Source of the DNA: an uncultured Senegalimassilia sp.
GTDB lineage: Bacteria > Actinomycetota > Coriobacteriia > Coriobacteriales > Eggerthellaceae
Reading direction: 5' to 3'
NCBI RefSeq assembly: GCF_902464545.1
Contig: NZ_CABQJR010000001.1
Coordinates: 117,118-181,117, forward strand
DNA: 64,000 nt
The position numbers were made by a program, and so were the translations under genes. Below the pieces are notes generated by a model. The model did not search any database and was not told where the DNA came from. It worked only from the letters and a program-made list of their open reading frames with translations. Below are positions 35,010-43,072 of this stretch, in pieces; position 1 is the stretch's first letter, and each line of letters begins with the position of its first letter.

Positions 35010-35138
35010 GCATGCCCGGGCGCGCGCCGCCCGGGCATGCGCGTTTCGCGGCGCATATACGCCGGCAGGGCAGGGGGTCTGCAGCCTCTCGTCCGTCCCG
35101 GCGCTGCCGCAAGATCGGGCATGCGCGTTTCGCGGCGC
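35010..35138. repeat. Hairpin and 23-bp direct repeats before rhaM
   Basis: A 13-bp stem (35010-35022 with 35028-35040) follows the transporter. Its 3' arm starts a 23-bp sequence (35032-35054) that recurs exactly at 35116-35138, 84 bases on, and similarity continues weakly into the flanks (GGGCAGGGGGT against GGGCAAGGGGT). This suggests a decayed tandem duplication in the 236-base gap. Confidence 0.55.
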
Positions 35139-35235
35139 GTACGCGCTGTGCGTACAAGGGGCAAGGGGTGGGAAATCCCCGGGTCCGTGCGCGACTGCAT
35201 GCCCATATCCGCAACGATAATGAAAGGAAAAGGCG

Positions 35236-35577
35236 ATGACCGTACGTAAAACCGCCGAAGGCCGCACCATCAGCGGCTTCAAGATGAAGCTGTATCCGGG
35301 GTTCGCCGAGGAGTACGAGCGCCGTCACAACGAGCTGTGGCCTGAGATGGCCGATATGCTCCACGAGTACGGCGGGCACAACTACAGCATCTTCATCGAT
35401 GAGGAGACCAACATCCTGTTCGGCTATATCGAGCTCGACGATCCCGAGCGTTACGCTGAATCGGCGGAAACCGAGATCTGCCGGAAGTGGTGGGACTTCA
35501 TGGCCAGCGTCATGGAGACCAATGCCGACAGCTCGCCGGTAAGCGTCGACCTGCCGTGCGCGTTCCACCTGGATTAG
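35236..35577 (+). CDS. rhaM: L-rhamnose mutarotase
   Basis: 113-residue RhaM/RhaU-family enzyme interconverting rhamnose anomers. FKMKLYPGFAEEYERRHNELWPEM contains the catalytic His and the family block; HNYSIFIDEETNILFGYIE and WWDFMASVMETN complete it. GAAAGGAAAAGG precedes ATG 35236. Last gene of the rhamnose operon. Confidence 0.93.
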   Translation: MTVRKTAEGRTISGFKMKLYPGFAEEYERRHNELWPEMADMLHEYGGHNYSIFIDEETNILFGYIELDDPERYAESAETEICRKWWDFMASVMETNADSSPVSVDLPCAFHLD

Positions 35578-35650
35578 CACGCAGCTCGGCGGCATTGCCG
35601 AAATGGTGATAGGGGGAACTCCGCAAGACCCTCTCCATATCAATAGATAA

Positions 35651-35690
35651 GCGCCCGCAACCTGGCTTGTGTGCAGGTTGTGGGCGCGCT
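35651..35690 (+). terminator. Terminator of the rhamnose operon
   Basis: A 14-bp stem with one G-T pair (35651-35664 with 35674-35687) and a 9-base loop, just upstream of the rplB promoter. Confidence 0.75.
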
Positions 35691-35709
35691 TCGTTCAAGC
35701 AGGTTTTTC

Positions 35710-35738
35710 TTGAAACAACTCGCGCAGGCTCGTATAAT
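35710..35738 (+). promoter_or_regulatory. Strong promoter of the rplB operon
   Basis: -35 TTGAAA (35710-35715), a 17-bp spacer and a consensus -10 TATAAT (35733-35738), among the best promoters in the window. The leader to rplB is about 165 bases and holds no gene I can recognise. It may carry an autoregulatory site. Confidence 0.8.
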
Positions 35739-35909
35739 GTCCAGTTGCGTCTGGTGACTTATGGATACGCCCGGGCGCGTGGATTGACGGAGTCGGTGCG
35801 TTCGGCCTCAAACGAGCGTGCTTGGGCAATCGCCATATCCACATCTGTAGGAAGGATCTCCGGTGCATGGTGAGGCATGCGAGCGGAAATCCAGATGGAA
35901 AGGTTTGAA

Positions 35910-36740
35910 ATGGGAGTCAAACAGTACAGGCCGACTAGCCCCGGTCGTCGCTTCCAGACGGTTTCGGACAAGGCCGAAATCACCTGCGACAAGCCGGAAA
36001 AGTCCCTGCTTGCGCCGCTGAACAAGAAGGCGGGCCGCAACAACCACGGTCACATCACCGTCCGTCATCAGGGCGGCGGCGTGAAGCGTCGTTACCGCAT
36101 CATCGATTTCAAGCGCAACAAGGACGGCGTGCCTGCAAAGGTCGCTACCATCGAGTACGACCCGAACCGCTCCGCTCGTATCGCTCTGCTGCACTACGTT
36201 GACGGCGAGAAGCGCTACATTCTTCACCCGAAGGGCCTGAAGGTCGGCGACATGATCGTCAGCGGCACCGATGTGGACATCAAGCCCGGCAACGCCATGC
36301 CGCTGTCCTGCATCCCCGTTGGTACGCTCATCCACGCTGTCGAGCTGCAGCCCGGCCGTGGCGCCGCGCTTGCCCGCTCCGCCGGCACGAGCATCCAGCT
36401 GATGGGCAAGGAAGGCAAGTACGCCATCCTGCGCATGCCCTCCTCCGAAATGCGCCGCGTGCTGCTCACCTGCCGCGCCACCATTGGCGAGGTCGGTAAC
36501 GCCGAGCACTCCAACATCACGATCGGCAAGGCCGGCCGTAATCGTTGGCGTGGCATCCGCCCGACGGTTCGCGGTACCGTCATGAACCCTGTGGACCATC
36601 CCCACGGCGGTGGCGAAGGCAAGAACAAGACTTCTGGCCGTCACCCTGTCAGCCCCTGGGGCGTTCCGACCAAGGGTCATCGTACGCGCAACCCGAAGAA
36701 GGCCTCTAGCCGCCTGATCATTCGCCGTCGCAAGAAGTAG
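35910..36740 (+). CDS. rplB: 50S ribosomal protein L2
   Basis: 276 residues, contacting the peptidyl-transferase centre. MGVKQYRPTSPGRRF at the start, NNHGHITVRHQGGGVKRRYR, and the VMNPVDHPHGGGEG signature with its essential His. ATG 35910 has AAAGG 7 bases upstream; an earlier in-frame ATG (35877) adds 11 non-conserved residues. It is the first gene of the cluster here, although rpsJ-rplC-rplD-rplW normally precede it. Confidence 0.97.
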   Translation: MGVKQYRPTSPGRRFQTVSDKAEITCDKPEKSLLAPLNKKAGRNNHGHITVRHQGGGVKRRYRIIDFKRNKDGVPAKVATIEYDPNRSARIALLHYVDGEKRYILHPKGLKVGDMIVSGTDVDIKPGNAMPLSCIPVGTLIHAVELQPGRGAALARSAGTSIQLMGKEGKYAILRMPSSEMRRVLLTCRATIGEVGNAEHSNITIGKAGRNRWRGIRPTVRGTVMNPVDHPHGGGEGKNKTSGRHPVSPWGVPTKGHRTRNPKKASSRLIIRRRKK

Positions 36741-36762
36741 CGCTAAGCGTTAAGGAGTAATA

Positions 36763-37035
36763 GTGAGCAGAAGTTTGAAGAAGGGTCCTTTCGTTGAGCC
36801 TCGCCTTCTTGAGCGCATCGAGAAGATGAACGCGGCCGGCGAAAAGAACGTCATCAAGACCTGGTCCCGTGCCAGCACCATCTTCCCCGAAATGGTGGGC
36901 CACACCATCGCGGTGCACGACGGTCGCAAGCACGTGCCGGTTTACGTTACCGAGTCCATGGTCGGCCACAAGCTGGGCGAGTTCGCCCCCACGCGTACCT
37001 TCAAGGGTCACGCAGCCGACAAGAAGAAGCGATAA
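36763..37035 (+). CDS. rpsS: 30S ribosomal protein S19
   Basis: 90 residues; MSRSLKKGPFVEPRLL and GHKLGEFAPTRTFKGH are diagnostic. GTG start with AAGGAG upstream. Binds 16S rRNA in the head together with S13. Confidence 0.97.
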   Translation: MSRSLKKGPFVEPRLLERIEKMNAAGEKNVIKTWSRASTIFPEMVGHTIAVHDGRKHVPVYVTESMVGHKLGEFAPTRTFKGHAADKKKR

Positions 37036-37048
37036 GAAGGGGTGAATC

Positions 37049-37390
37049 ATGGAAGCTAAAGCAATCGCACGTACCGTGCGCATGTCGCCCCGCAAGGCAC
37101 GCATCGTCGTCGACCTGATCCGCGGCAAGTCCGTCCCGGCTGCCCGTGAGATCTTGATGTTCACCAATCGCGCAGCCGCCGAGGTTGTCGAGAAGACGCT
37201 GAACTCCGCTGTGGCAAACGCTGAGTACCAGCATCATGTGCGTCCGGAGACGCTGGTCGTGAAGACCGCCTTCGTTGATGAGGGCCCCACGCTCAAGCGC
37301 ATCCGTCCCCGCGCTAAGGGTTCCGCTTCGCGCATCCGCAAGCGCACCTGCCACATCACCATCATCGTCGCTCCGCGAGAGGAGGCATAA
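37049..37390 (+). CDS. rplV: 50S ribosomal protein L22
   Basis: 113 residues; RMSPRKARIVVDLIRGK at the start and the tunnel-lining beta hairpin GPTLKRIRPRAKGSASRI. Lies 13 bases after rpsS. Confidence 0.97.
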   Translation: MEAKAIARTVRMSPRKARIVVDLIRGKSVPAAREILMFTNRAAAEVVEKTLNSAVANAEYQHHVRPETLVVKTAFVDEGPTLKRIRPRAKGSASRIRKRTCHITIIVAPREEA

Positions 37391-37395
37391 AGTCT

Positions 37396-38109
37396 ATGGG
37401 TCAGAAGGTAAGCCCTACCGGGTTCCGCCTCGGTATCACCGAAGAGTGGCGCAGCCGTTGGTACGCCGACAAGGATTACGCCCAGAACCTGGCAAACGAC
37501 TTGGCCATTAGGAAGTTCCTGGACAAGCAGCTGGCCCGTGCCGCCGTCTCCAAGGTCGAGATCGAGCGCGCAGGCGACAAGATCAAGGTCATCGTCACCA
37601 CGGCTCGCCCGGGTGTCGTGATCGGCAAGAAGGGCGCCGAGATCGACGCTCTGCGCAAGAAGCTCGAGAAGGTTGCTAACGGCCCGGTCAACATCGAGGT
37701 CGTCGAGGTCAAGCGCCCCGAACTGGACGCAAACCTCATCGCCCAGTCCGTTGCCGAGCAGCTCGAGGGCCGCGTCGCTTTCCGTCGCGCCATGCGCAAG
37801 GCCGTGCAGTCCGCCCGCAAGTCCGGTGCCAAGGGCATCCGCATCCAGTGCGCCGGTCGTCTCGGCGGTGCCGAGATGAGCCGCCGCGAGTGGTACCGCG
37901 AGGGTCGCGTGCCGCTGCACACGCTGCGTGCCAAGGTTGACTACGGTTTCTGCACCGCCCGCACGCAGATGGGCGCCATCGGCGTTCAGGTGTGGGTGTA
38001 CCACGGCGAGGTCCTGCCGGGCCAGAAGGCTCCGCAGCCTCAGCTCGAGGGCGGCTCTCGCCCGAACCGTTCCCGCCGCAACGACCGTAATGATAGGGGG
38101 CGCAAGTAA
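37396..38109 (+). CDS. rpsC: 30S ribosomal protein S3
   Basis: 237 residues; MGQKVSPTGFRLGI, a KH domain with VVIGKKGAEIDALRKKL, and GAKGIRIQCAGRLGGAEMSR. The C-terminus is Arg/Asn-rich. Its stop overlaps the rplP start by one base. Confidence 0.97.
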   Translation: MGQKVSPTGFRLGITEEWRSRWYADKDYAQNLANDLAIRKFLDKQLARAAVSKVEIERAGDKIKVIVTTARPGVVIGKKGAEIDALRKKLEKVANGPVNIEVVEVKRPELDANLIAQSVAEQLEGRVAFRRAMRKAVQSARKSGAKGIRIQCAGRLGGAEMSRREWYREGRVPLHTLRAKVDYGFCTARTQMGAIGVQVWVYHGEVLPGQKAPQPQLEGGSRPNRSRRNDRNDRGRK

Positions 38110-38531
38110 TGCTCGTACCTAAGCGTGTTAAGCACCGCAAGGTGCAGCGCGGTTCCATGAAGGGCCGTGCAAAGGGTGGTACCCGTCTGAACCACGGCAC
38201 CTGGGGCATCCAGGCCCTGGAAGCACACTGGATCACCAACCGTCAGATCGAGGCCGCTCGTATCGCCATGACCCGTTGCATGAAGCGTGGCGGTAAGGTC
38301 TGGATCACCATCTTCCCGGACAAGCCGATCACCAAGAAGCCGGCTGAGACCCGCATGGGTTCCGGTAAGGGCAACCCCGAGGCCTGGGTCGCGGTCGTCA
38401 AGCCCGGTCGCATCATGTTCGAGATCGACGGCGTCGACGAGGCCACGGCCAAAGAGGCGCTCCGCCTTGCAATCAACAAGTTGCCCATCAAGTGCAAGAT
38501 TGTGACCAAGGAAACGGAAGGGCAGGAGTAA
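38109..38531 (+). CDS. rplP: 50S ribosomal protein L16
   Basis: 140 residues; MLVPKRVKHRKVQRG, the Arg-rich loop MKRGGKVWITIFPDKPITKKP, and MGSGKGNPEAWVAVVKPGR. Starts on the rpsC stop (TAATG) and ends directly before rpmC. Confidence 0.97.
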   Translation: MLVPKRVKHRKVQRGSMKGRAKGGTRLNHGTWGIQALEAHWITNRQIEAARIAMTRCMKRGGKVWITIFPDKPITKKPAETRMGSGKGNPEAWVAVVKPGRIMFEIDGVDEATAKEALRLAINKLPIKCKIVTKETEGQE

Positions 38532-38726
38532 ATGAAAGCAGCAGAGATTCGTGAGCTGTCTGCCGACGATCTGCAGGCCAAACTCAAGGAAGCACGCGCT
38601 GAGCTTTTCAACCTGCGCTTCCAGATGGCAACGAGCCAGCTTGACAACACCGCACGCGTGAAGCAGGTCAAGAAGGACATCGCTCGCATCCAGACCGAGA
38701 TGCGCGCCCGTGAGCTGAGCGCATAA
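38532..38726 (+). CDS. rpmC: 50S ribosomal protein L29
   Basis: 64 residues; helical hairpin with ELSADDLQAKLKEARAELFNLRFQ split around the turn, and RVKQVKKDIARIQT. Its ATG abuts the rplP stop. Confidence 0.95.
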   Translation: MKAAEIRELSADDLQAKLKEARAELFNLRFQMATSQLDNTARVKQVKKDIARIQTEMRARELSA

Positions 38727-38742
38727 AGGAAGGTTTGATAAC

Positions 38743-39003
38743 ATGAGCGAAGAGCGTAATACGCGTAAGGTCCGCCAGGGCATCGTGGTCAGCGCCGTCA
38801 ACGACAAGACCATCGTCGTCTCCGTCGCCGAGCGCAAGCCGCATCCGGTGTACAAGAAGATGATGACGACCACCAAGAAGTTCCATGCGCATGATGAGAA
38901 CAACGAGGCTGGCGTCGGCGATACCGTCACCATCATGGAGACCCGTCCGCTGTCCAAGATGAAGCGCTGGCGTCTGGTGGAGATCAACGAAAAGGCTAAA
39001 TAG
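38743..39003 (+). CDS. rpsQ: 30S ribosomal protein S17
   Basis: 86 residues; RKVRQGIVVSAVNDKTIVV and an OB fold with GDTVTIMETRPLSKMKRWRL. AAGGAAGG precedes ATG 38743. Confidence 0.96.
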   Translation: MSEERNTRKVRQGIVVSAVNDKTIVVSVAERKPHPVYKKMMTTTKKFHAHDENNEAGVGDTVTIMETRPLSKMKRWRLVEINEKAK

Positions 39004-39053
39004 CCCTTTCCTCTTATCCCATCAGATTACCGATTGAAAGATAGGTTGAAGCA

Positions 39054-39422
39054 ATGATTCAGATGCAAACCATGCTCGCGGTCGCCGACAACTCCGGCGC
39101 TCGCAAGGTGCAGTGCATCAAGGTCCTGGGCGGCTCCAAGCGCCGTTACGCGGGCCTGGGCGACGTGATCATCTGCAGCGTCAAAGAGGCTATGCCCAAC
39201 GGTGCTGTCAAAAAGGGTGACGTCGTGCGCTGCGTCGTTGTGCGCGTGAAGAAGGAAGTTCGTCGCGCTGACGGCAGCTACATCAAGTTCGACCAGAACG
39301 CTGCCGTCCTGATCGACGCCAACGGTGCGCCGCGCGGCACGCGTATCTTCGGGCCCGTCGCCCGCGAGCTGCGCGAGAAGAAGTACATGAAGATCGTGTC
39401 CTTGGCACCTGAGACGCTGTAA
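39054..39422 (+). CDS. rplN: 50S ribosomal protein L14
   Basis: 122 residues; MIQMQTMLAVADNSGARKVQ start and IFGPVARELREKKYMKIVSLAPE end. In most bacteria this is the first gene of the spc operon; here it follows rpsQ after 50 bases with no strong promoter visible. Confidence 0.97.
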   Translation: MIQMQTMLAVADNSGARKVQCIKVLGGSKRRYAGLGDVIICSVKEAMPNGAVKKGDVVRCVVVRVKKEVRRADGSYIKFDQNAAVLIDANGAPRGTRIFGPVARELREKKYMKIVSLAPETL

Positions 39423-39437
39423 AGGGGGTTATTCGCA

Positions 39438-39761
39438 ATGAACAGCATGAACATCAAGAAGGGCGACACCGTCCGCGTTCTGTCCGGCAAGGACAAGGGC
39501 AAGGAGGGCCAGGTCGTTCGTTCTCTCCCCAGCAAGCAGCGTGTGGTCGTCGAGAAGGTGAACATGGTCAAGAAGGCCATGCGCCCCACTCAGCAGAACC
39601 CGCAGGGCGGCATCATGTCCGTCGAGGCTCCCATCCATGTCTCCAACGTCATGGTCGTCTGCCCCGAGTGCAAGCAGCCCACCCGCGTGTCCCACCGCGT
39701 GAACGAGGCCGGCAAGAAGGTCCGCGTTTGCAAGAAGTGCGGCAAGGATATCGATAAATAG
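39438..39761 (+). CDS. rplX: 50S ribosomal protein L24
   Basis: 107 residues; KOW motif MNIKKGDTVRVLSGKDKGKEG, then a C-terminal CPECKQPTRVSHR and CKKCGKDI that form a four-Cys, zinc-type C-terminal ribbon. ATG 39438 or 39447 may be used. Confidence 0.96.
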   Translation: MNSMNIKKGDTVRVLSGKDKGKEGQVVRSLPSKQRVVVEKVNMVKKAMRPTQQNPQGGIMSVEAPIHVSNVMVVCPECKQPTRVSHRVNEAGKKVRVCKKCGKDIDK

Positions 39762-39772
39762 TTTTGTTGAAG

Positions 39773-39854
39773 GCGGCCTGCCTTTGCGCGGGCCGCGTTT
39801 AGAATATGACCCTGGCCATATAAGACCAGGGACGCAGGGTCGGAAATCCTGCGT
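39773..39854 (+). promoter_or_regulatory. Structured leader between rplX and rplE
   Basis: A GCGGCC/GGCCGC hairpin (39773-39796) is followed by a TAGAAT -10-like box (39800-39805), then by two tandem hairpins (39810-39815 with 39826-39831; 39832-39838 with 39848-39854). In E. coli the S8 autoregulatory site occupies this same rplX-rplE junction. S8 control or an internal promoter are both plausible here. Confidence 0.5.
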
Positions 39855-39877
39855 TTAATTCATCGAAAGGAAATCGC

Positions 39878-40429
39878 ATGACTGCTCCTCGTCTCAAAGA
39901 GAAGTACAAGAACGAGATCGTCGCTAAGCTGGAAAGCGAGCTGGGCATCGACAACATCAACAATGTTCCGCGTCTCGAGAAAATCGTCGTGAACATGGGT
40001 GTCGGCGCCGCCGCCTCCGACCACAAGCTGCTTGATGCCGCCATGAACGACATGCGCATCATCACCGGTCAGCAGCCCTGCATCACCCGCGCCAAGAAGT
40101 CCATCGCAGGCTTCCATGTGCGCGAGGGTCAGGCTATCGGCTGCAAGGTCACCCTGCGTGGCGACCGCATGTGGGAGTTCCTGGATCGTCTGCTGGCCGC
40201 TGCTCTGCCGCGCGTCCGCGACTTCCGCGGCATCTCCCCGACCAGCTTCGACGGTCGCGGCAACTACACGCTCGGCATTACCGAGCAGCTGATCTTCCCC
40301 GAGATCGAGTACGATAAGGTCGACCGCACCCGTGGTATGGACATCACGTTCGTCACCACCGCCGGCAACAACGAGAACGCATTTGCGCTGCTTTCCGCGC
40401 TGGGCTTCCCGTTCAAGGACCGCGACTAA
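39878..40429 (+). CDS. rplE: 50S ribosomal protein L5
   Basis: 183 residues; LKEKYKNEIVAKL start, NVPRLEKIVVNMGVG, and FPEIEYDKVDRTRGMDITFVT. Binds 5S rRNA. GAAAGGAAA precedes ATG 39878. Confidence 0.97.
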   Translation: MTAPRLKEKYKNEIVAKLESELGIDNINNVPRLEKIVVNMGVGAAASDHKLLDAAMNDMRIITGQQPCITRAKKSIAGFHVREGQAIGCKVTLRGDRMWEFLDRLLAAALPRVRDFRGISPTSFDGRGNYTLGITEQLIFPEIEYDKVDRTRGMDITFVTTAGNNENAFALLSALGFPFKDRD

Positions 40430-40528
40430 CCCTTTTGTTTGACCGTAAGGATGGCCGGCCAGGTCATCCTGCAGGCAGTTTAAAGCCCGCCTTCCCGGCG
40501 GGCTTGGAAACAAGAAAGAAGGATTTGC

Positions 40529-40714
40529 ATGGCAAAGAAATCGATGATCGCCAAGAGCGAGCGCGAGCCGAAGTTCTCCACGCGCCAGCACAATCGCTGC
40601 ACGCGTTGCGGGCGTCCGCGCGCTTACTACCGTAAGTTCGGCCTGTGCCGCGTGTGCCTGCGCGAGCTGGCCAACAAAGGCGAGCTGCCCGGCGTGACCA
40701 AGGCTTCCTGGTAG
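40529..40714 (+). CDS. rpsN: 30S ribosomal protein S14, zinc-binding type
   Basis: 61 residues, the short type Z form with CTRCGRPRAYYRKFGLCRVC supplying all four zinc cysteines (residues 24, 27, 40, 43). This form is the sole S14 in many actinobacteria. A GCCCGCC/GGCGGGC hairpin lies in the gap before it. Confidence 0.96.
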   Translation: MAKKSMIAKSEREPKFSTRQHNRCTRCGRPRAYYRKFGLCRVCLRELANKGELPGVTKASW

Positions 40715-40823
40715 GCCCAAACACAAGGTACGTACGGGTGTGCCACGGTTCAGGCGGGGGTGCTAAGGGCGCCTATCCGAACCGAACCGATCGGCTCATC
40801 ACGAACCAAAGGAGAAACTTACT

Positions 40824-41222
40824 ATGACCATGACTGACCCTATCGCAGATATGCTTACGCGCGTGCGTAACGCTAACTCTGCCGGCAAGGCTACGGTCTC
40901 CATGCCCTCCAGCAAGAAGCTGGTCGAGATCGCCCGCATCATGCAGGAAGAGGGCTATGTGGCCGGCTACGAGGTTGTCGAAGGCGAGCCTCGTGCCACG
41001 CTCGAAATCACGCTGAAGTACGGCGAGAAGAAGGCCAAGACCATCCGCGGCATCCGCCGCATCTCCAAGCCGGGTCTGCGCATCTACGCCGGCAAGGACG
41101 AGCTGCCCCGCGTTCTGGGCGGCCTCGGCACTGCAATCGTCTCCACGTCCAACGGCGTGATGACCGACCGCGACGCCCGCAAGAAGGGCATCGGCGGCGA
41201 GGTTATCGCGTACATCTGGTAG
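40824..41222 (+). CDS. rpsH: 30S ribosomal protein S8
   Basis: 132 residues; TDPIADMLTRVRNANSAGK, and the C-terminal GIVSTSNGVMTDRDARKK-type block. GGAG is 9 bases from ATG 40824. Primary 16S binder and likely translational repressor of this operon. Confidence 0.97.
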   Translation: MTMTDPIADMLTRVRNANSAGKATVSMPSSKKLVEIARIMQEEGYVAGYEVVEGEPRATLEITLKYGEKKAKTIRGIRRISKPGLRIYAGKDELPRVLGGLGTAIVSTSNGVMTDRDARKKGIGGEVIAYIW

Positions 41223-41241
41223 GAAAGGAAGGGATAGGTTT

Positions 41242-41781
41242 ATGTCTCGTATCGGCAAGCAGCCCGTTACCGTTCCTGCCGGCGTCGACGTGAAGATCGA
41301 CGGCCACATCGTGACGGTCAAGGGCCCCAAGGGCGAGCTCACCCGCGAGTTCAACCCCATGATGACCATCAGCCAGGAAGGCGAGGAGATCATCGTCTCC
41401 CGTCCTGACGACTCCCGTGAGGCCAGGAGCCTGCACGGCCTTACCCGCACCCTCATCCACAACATGGTCGAGGGCGTTTCCGCCGGCTACCAGAAGAAGC
41501 TGCAGCTGGTCGGCGTCGGCTATCGTGCCGCGCTGAAGGGCAAGGACCTGGAGATGCAGCTGGGCTTCTCGCACCCCGTGCTCATGGAGTGCCCCGAGAA
41601 CATCACGTTCGAGGTTCCCAGCCAGACCGAGATCGTCGTCTCCGGCATCAGCAAGGAGCAGGTCGGCCAGGTGGCCGCGAACGTCCGCGCATGGCGCAAG
41701 CCTGAGCCTTACAAGGGCAAGGGCATCCGCTATGAGGGCGAGCATGTCCGCCGCAAGGTCGGCAAGGCTGGCAAGGACTAA
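41242..41781 (+). CDS. rplF: 50S ribosomal protein L6
   Basis: 179 residues; MSRIGKQPVTVPAGVDV and the C-terminal PEPYKGKGIRYEGEHVRRK signature. Lies 19 bases after rpsH. Confidence 0.97.
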   Translation: MSRIGKQPVTVPAGVDVKIDGHIVTVKGPKGELTREFNPMMTISQEGEEIIVSRPDDSREARSLHGLTRTLIHNMVEGVSAGYQKKLQLVGVGYRAALKGKDLEMQLGFSHPVLMECPENITFEVPSQTEIVVSGISKEQVGQVAANVRAWRKPEPYKGKGIRYEGEHVRRKVGKAGKD

Positions 41782-41813
41782 GCGCGCAAGCGTAACTGAA
41801 CGAAGGGATTACC

Positions 41814-42182
41814 ATGAATAAGCTTCAGAAAAAGCAAGCTGCGCTGGCCCGTCGCCATCGTCGCGTGCGCGGTAAGATCTCCGGCACGCCGGAGCGTCCC
41901 CGTCTTTGCGTGACGCGCAGCAACAACAACATCTACGTGCAGTTCGTCGACGACGTTGCGGGCAAGACCCTGTGCGGCGTTTCCACCCTGGGCCCTGATT
42001 TCAAGGCTACGGGCAAGAACGGCGCTAACGTCGAGGGCGCTACCGCTCTCGGTGAGATCGCAGGCAAGAAGGCTCAGGAATGCGGCATCACGGAAGTCGT
42101 TTTCGATCGTGGTGGCAACCTGTACCATGGGCGCGTCAAGGCTCTGGCCGACGCTGCTCGTGAAGCCGGTCTGAAATTCTAG
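41814..42182 (+). CDS. rplR: 50S ribosomal protein L18
   Basis: 122 residues; RRHRRVRGKISGTPERPRL basic N-terminus and FDRGGNLYHGRVKALADAAREAGL end. Binds 5S rRNA. Confidence 0.97.
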   Translation: MNKLQKKQAALARRHRRVRGKISGTPERPRLCVTRSNNNIYVQFVDDVAGKTLCGVSTLGPDFKATGKNGANVEGATALGEIAGKKAQECGITEVVFDRGGNLYHGRVKALADAAREAGLKF

Positions 42183-42196
42183 AAGGGGTTTAGTCT

Positions 42197-42718
42197 ATGG
42201 CTCGCAACAAGCAAGAGAACGCCGCAGCTCCCGAGCTCGAAGAGCGCGTCGTTTACATCAATCGCGTGTCCAAGGTCGTCAAGGGTGGTCGCCGCTTCGG
42301 TCTGACCGCGCTGGTGGTCGTGGGCGACCGCAACGGCCACGTCGGCATCGGCATGGGCAAGTCCCAGGAAGTGCCTACGGCCATCAAGAAGGGCGTGGAG
42401 GACGCAAAGAAGAACATGTTCTCCGTGCCGCTGACCGACGAGAAGACGCTGCCGCATGAGATCATCGGCGAGTTCGGTGCCGGTCGCGTTCTGATCAAGC
42501 CCGCTGTTCCCGGTACCGGCGTTATCGCCGGCGGCGCTGCTCGTGCCGTCCTGGAGCTGTCCGGTGTGGAGAACGTCCTGTGCAAGTCTCTGGGCACCGA
42601 CAACGTCATGAACGTCGTCAAGGCCACGGCCGAGGGTCTGAAGGAAATGCAGTCCCCCGAGTCCGTCGCCGAGCGTCGTGGCATTTCCGTTGCCAAGATC
42701 TACGGCTGGAAGGAGTAA
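42197..42718 (+). CDS. rpsE: 30S ribosomal protein S5
   Basis: 173 residues; LEERVVYINRVSKVVKGGRRF dsRNA-binding N-domain, GHVGIGMGKSQEVP, and AGGAARAVLELSGV. AGAAGGGG precedes ATG 42197. Confidence 0.97.
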   Translation: MARNKQENAAAPELEERVVYINRVSKVVKGGRRFGLTALVVVGDRNGHVGIGMGKSQEVPTAIKKGVEDAKKNMFSVPLTDEKTLPHEIIGEFGAGRVLIKPAVPGTGVIAGGAARAVLELSGVENVLCKSLGTDNVMNVVKATAEGLKEMQSPESVAERRGISVAKIYGWKE

Positions 42719-42721
42719 CCC

Positions 42722-42913
42722 ATGTCCGACGCTAAGAAGACGCTGCGTCTTACGCAGGTGAAGAGCTCCATCGGTTACAAGAAGGATCAGGCTGCAACGC
42801 TGAAGGCCCTGGGCCTCGGCAAGATCGGCCGCTCCATCGACCAGGTCGACAATGCCAACATCCGCGGCATGATCTTCAAGGTGAAGCATCTCATCAAGGT
42901 GGAGGAGCTGTAA
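42722..42913 (+). CDS. rpmD: 50S ribosomal protein L30
   Basis: 63 residues; LRLTQVKSSIGYKKDQAATLKA split across its first two strands, with a short 63-residue single-domain bacterial form. Starts 3 bases after rpsE. Confidence 0.95.
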   Translation: MSDAKKTLRLTQVKSSIGYKKDQAATLKALGLGKIGRSIDQVDNANIRGMIFKVKHLIKVEEL

Positions 42914-42930
42914 AGTTCCCAATCGCCACC

Positions 42931-42959
42931 TTGGCATACTTACCCGTCTCGGGTAAAAT
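42931..42959 (+). promoter_or_regulatory. Internal promoter before rplO
   Basis: -35 TTGGCA (42931-42936), a 17-bp spacer and -10 TAAAAT (42954-42959), very close to consensus. An inverted repeat TTACCCG/CGGGTAA (42940-42946, 42950-42956) occupies the spacer and first -10 bases, so it could act as operator or upstream terminator. Confidence 0.7.
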
Positions 42960-42964
42960 TCTCG

Positions 42965-43049
42965 GTTGGCGTGTCGGATTCCGGCGCGCCAATCGGCTGT
43001 ATTGGAAGTTTGCTGGCGGCGAGCTGCCAGCACCGGGCGGGAGCCCGGT
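42965..43049 (+). promoter_or_regulatory. Three-hairpin leader of rplO-secY
   Basis: Three consecutive stems lie between the promoter and the rplO ribosome-binding site: TTGGCG/CGCCAA (42966-42971, 42987-42992), GCTGGC/GCCAGC (43012-43017, 43026-43031) and ACCGGGC/GCCCGGT (43032-43038, 43043-43049). This is compatible with an autoregulatory leader; the ligand is unknown. Confidence 0.5.
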
Positions 43050-43072
43050 AAGCTATCTGCAAGGAGAAAAGA

